Shown piece after piece: positions 6,403 through 8,118 of a DNA stretch of 8,118 bases. The notes beneath the pieces are model-generated. The model worked only from the letters and a program-made list of their open reading frames with translations. It had not been told where the DNA came from and did not search any database. Each line of letters starts with the position of its first letter. Position 1 is the first letter of the stretch. Location: contig JAUZQU010000153.1 of assembly GCA_030950835.1 (NCBI GenBank), forward strand, positions 1 to 8,118. Direction: 5' to 3'. Origin of the DNA: Mariprofundaceae bacterium. Lineage in GTDB: Bacteria; Pseudomonadota; Zetaproteobacteria; Mariprofundales; Mariprofundaceae. Position numbers and translations under genes: made by a program.

Positions 6403-7165
6403 TTTCCATGTCTAACATATTCATATCACTAGGCATTGTATGCTGTGGCATATCATGTTGCATCATATCTTGCCCATGCCCAGCATGGTCAGCACCGTGT
6501 AAAACATGCATCCAATCACTGCCCCTAAGCAAGGTGAGTACACCCAACATAATCAACAATATCGCCGCAACCTTTAATAATCGTCCCCGCAACTTGGGTG
6601 AAGCTGAACGCAGAACCACAGGAACCACACTCATCGCAGGCACCGTACCCAAACCAAATGCCAACATCATCGCAGCACCAAGCAACACATCACCCGATGC
6701 CATGCTCAACGCCAAACCCGCATAAACCAAGCCACAAGGCAGCAAACCATTCAGCAAACCCACCATGAACCAACTCATAGGCATACGGCTACTCGCTGCT
6801 CTTTGCAGCCAACGCATTAAACCCAACCATTGACTCAATGCACTCAACATACGCGCCATAAAATCAGGCAGCCAACCTGCCAATGTCAGTCCAAAGATAA
6901 TCATCAACATACCAGCCAGCAGCGTTAAGAAACGTTGCCCATCAGCAAACCAAGCGACTTGCAACAACATCACGCCCAACATACTCACCAAAAAACCCAG
7001 CAGCGTATAAGTCGCAATACGTCCTGCCTGATAAGCCATCAAACCTGTCCACCATATCTTTGAACGGCTCATGCTTAGCGTCGTCACCAAACCACCACAC
7101 ATACCCACACAGTGCATACTACCCAGAAATCCCACCAAAAAGGCGGCAAGTAGTAGCTCCATCAT
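6395..7165 (-). CDS. UreH/DsbD_2-type membrane protein with His/Met-rich tail
   Basis: Often labelled sulfite exporter TauE/SafE, but the motifs place it in the UreH-like/DsbD_2 group: GSMHCVGMCGG at residues 15-25 in the first helix and LLPCGLVYAGL at 141-151. It has 256 residues and about six helices, of usual length plus a tail. Relatives occur beside cbb3-oxidase assembly genes (ccoGHIS) and are linked to copper or cytochrome maturation; no cco gene is visible here. The tail after the last helix (about 219-256) holds 6 His and 9 Met in patterns such as HGADHAGHGQDMMQHDMP, which suggests Cu or Ni binding. ATG at 7165 overlaps the preceding stop as ATGA; a second ATG follows directly. The 3' end lies in a duplicated segment whose extra base creates the stop, so the C-terminus may have been shortened. 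Confidence 0.85.
   Translation of the reverse strand: MMELLLAAFLVGFLGSMHCVGMCGGLVTTLSMSRSKIWWTGLMAYQAGRIATYTLLGFLVSMLGVMLLQVAWFADGQRFLTLLAGMLMIIFGLTLAGWLPDFMARMLSALSQWLGLMRWLQRAASSRMPMSWFMVGLLNGLLPCGLVYAGLALSMASGDVLLGAAMMLAFGLGTVPAMSVVPVVLRSASPKLRGRLLKVAAILLIMLGVLTLLRGSDWMHVLHGADHAGHGQDMMQHDMPQHTMPSDMNMLDMEMP
6839..6870. repeat. Near-duplicate segment inside the UreH-type gene (copy B)
   Basis: Partner of the repeat at 6370-6402, in the same orientation about 470 bases away. On the minus strand it encodes residues around 99-110 (LPDFMARMLSAL), a loop and helix in the middle of the protein. This is probably the original and the copy at the gene end a later duplication. Confidence 0.7.
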
Positions 7166-7839
7166 GGTCGCTTATCTGATGTTTGTAAGGGTGTTAATAA
7201 TAAAGCTTCAAATGCTGCAGGGTCTACAAATTGTAATACCTGCAAACCATCCGAAGGTTGGATAAAGTCTAAACCCAATTCGGGGTACAAAAAGTGCGCA
7301 TTACCTTGTCCATCATCCAATAATTGTGTTGGTTCACCCATTTTGGCTTTAAACTCTTCAAATTTAAGCCTTTCACCAGCAATAAAAGTGATATTTTTGA
7401 TTTGCAACATGGATATTTGTCCATTCAAGGCTTCAGGAATAGCCACCCGAATCACGTCATTGGGAAATAACTCAGGTCGTAAGGCTGATTTTTTGATATG
7501 TGCCAACAACGCATCACTAGCCGCCAAACCCACAATCACCCTATCATCCTCATCAAACACATCTTCAAAATAGGCTTCGACAAACATCTTAGGCACAGCT
7601 TGGTTGGGGCGTTGGCGTTTGGTAAACATGGCAATGGTTGGTGTCACACGCAAACGTTGCACCACATCTGACAAACGATTGTCATATAAACGTAAACCAA
7701 GCAGTGAAATCTGCTGTTTTTCAAGCTGTATATCCCAGAAATGTGGGCGTGGATTAGGTTCGCTATTGGGAAAGAAAACATACAACAGGGCTGCAACCAA
7801 TAAACCCAAAGCAATACGGTACATCCATGTTGTTGTCAT
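7162..7839 (-). CDS. Membrane-anchored protein of unknown function
   Basis: I do not recognise a family. From the ATG at 7839 it has 225 residues: a short N-terminus, one hydrophobic helix (about 8-23, RIALGLLVAALLYVFF) that is probably an uncleaved anchor, then a mixed soluble domain likely on the periplasmic side. Noticeable stretches are ISLLGLRLYDNRLSDVVQRL (44-63), an acidic FEDVFDEDDR (91-100) and EFKAKMGEPTQLLDDGQG followed by FLYPELGLDF (162-192). The pattern 'FGxPT...YPxLGL' recalls small lipoprotein folds that measure sequence-to-sequence variation in envelope proteins, but this is only a resemblance. GGAG lies five bases before this ATG, so the TTG start 18 bases further upstream is less likely. 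It overlaps the UreH-type gene by ATGA; a shared role in envelope metal or cytochrome work is inferred from that alone. Confidence 0.7.
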   Translation of the reverse strand: MTTTWMYRIALGLLVAALLYVFFPNSEPNPRPHFWDIQLEKQQISLLGLRLYDNRLSDVVQRLRVTPTIAMFTKRQRPNQAVPKMFVEAYFEDVFDEDDRVIVGLAASDALLAHIKKSALRPELFPNDVIRVAIPEALNGQISMLQIKNITFIAGERLKFEEFKAKMGEPTQLLDDGQGNAHFLYPELGLDFIQPSDGLQVLQFVDPAAFEALLLTPLQTSDKRP

Positions 7840-7844
7840 CAGCA

Positions 7845-7848
7845 CTCC
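7845..7848 (-). promoter_or_regulatory. Ribosome binding site deciding the start of the 225-residue protein
   Basis: The minus strand reads GGAG (within GGTGGAG) five bases before the ATG at 7839. It selects this start over the in-frame TTG at 7857. Confidence 0.6.
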
Positions 7849-7907
7849 ACCATTCAAATGATGGGAATGCTGCCATCCTTATTGATAGCAGCAAGTAAAG
7901 CTTAGCC

Positions 7908-8117
7908 CTAAGTTGCTTTATCCATATCAGGTTGATAGATGCTTGCCACGATCACACCTGCCAATACAGCTTCCAGTAGTCCGCCAACAATCCAAGTTCC
8001 AATCAAGCTCGCTGGTATCGGTTGCACAGCATAAGTTATCAAATGTGGAGCTGCCATCAACAAACCCACCATTAAACCAAAACAAGCACCGCCTTGTAAA
8101 CCACCACACATACGCAT
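7908..8117 (-). CDS. Small glycine-rich two-helix membrane protein (start uncertain, may be partial)
   Basis: The frame gives 69 residues from an ATG at 8117, one base from the window edge; another ATG follows two codons later, and the real start may lie outside. Two hydrophobic, glycine- and alanine-rich helices are visible, about residues 7-31 (GGACFGLMVGLLMAAPHLITY) broken by AVQPIPASL and then about 39-62 (LIGTWIVGGLLEAVLAGVIVASIY), with a short acidic cytoplasmic-type end (QPDMDKAT). No metal-binding or catalytic motif is seen and I do not recognise the family. It precedes the 225-residue gene in the same direction with a 68-bp gap, so it may belong to the same operon or end a separate one. 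Confidence 0.6.
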   Translation of the reverse strand: MRMCGGLQGGACFGLMVGLLMAAPHLITYAVQPIPASLIGTWIVGGLLEAVLAGVIVASIYQPDMDKAT

Positions 8118-8118
8118 A

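Noticed and set aside
7840..7907. Promoter or terminator in the 68-bp gap before the 225-residue gene
   Set aside because: Only a 5-bp GCTGC/GCAGC pairing with a long loop and no convincing -35/-10 pair are seen; apart from the ribosome site nothing can be supported.

Overview
The window is a compact, protein-coding stretch of a Gram-negative bacterial chromosome with moderate G+C. Outer-membrane, periplasmic and inner-membrane parts of one efflux system are all present, and gene starts follow AGGAGG-type ribosome binding sites or ATGA overlaps. The protein style fits a gamma- or zetaproteobacterium, but nothing here (no rRNA, no marker gene) fixes the lineage. I see no insertion sequence, phage gene, tRNA or CRISPR array.

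Left part, minus strand (4482 down to 1): a copper/silver efflux operon read in the order small secreted His/Met-rich protein (3931-4482), TolC/CusC-type outer-membrane channel (2550-3845), CusB-type adaptor (1148-2557) and CusA-type RND pump (1151 to the window edge, N-terminal 383 codons only). The last three overlap by 8 and 4 bases, so they are probably translationally coupled and made in fixed ratio. The adaptor ends in a Met/Asp-rich tail. No separate CusF-like metallochaperone is seen; the secreted His/Cys protein opening the operon may supply extra periplasmic metal binding. Two tandem hairpins lie between that first gene and the channel gene.

Centre (4483-4573): a 91-bp divergent promoter region. 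Each direction has a recognisable -35/-10 pair, and each -10 ends only 6-7 bases before the start codon, so both transcripts may be leaderless.

Centre-right, plus strand (4574-6366): an eight-helix TauE/SafE-type transporter overlaps (ATGA) a gene for an APH/choline-kinase-fold phosphotransferase.

Right part, minus strand (8117 down to 6395): a small glycine-rich membrane protein cut or nearly cut by the window edge, a membrane-anchored protein of unknown function (225 aa), and a UreH/DsbD_2-type membrane protein with a His/Met-rich C-terminal tail. The last two overlap by ATGA. The 3' end of the UreH-type gene carries a 33-bp near-copy of a segment from inside the same gene.

A shared theme is metal handling: three separate proteins (adaptor tail, operon-leading secreted protein, UreH-type tail) carry Met- and/or His-rich low-complexity segments of the kind that bind copper or silver.
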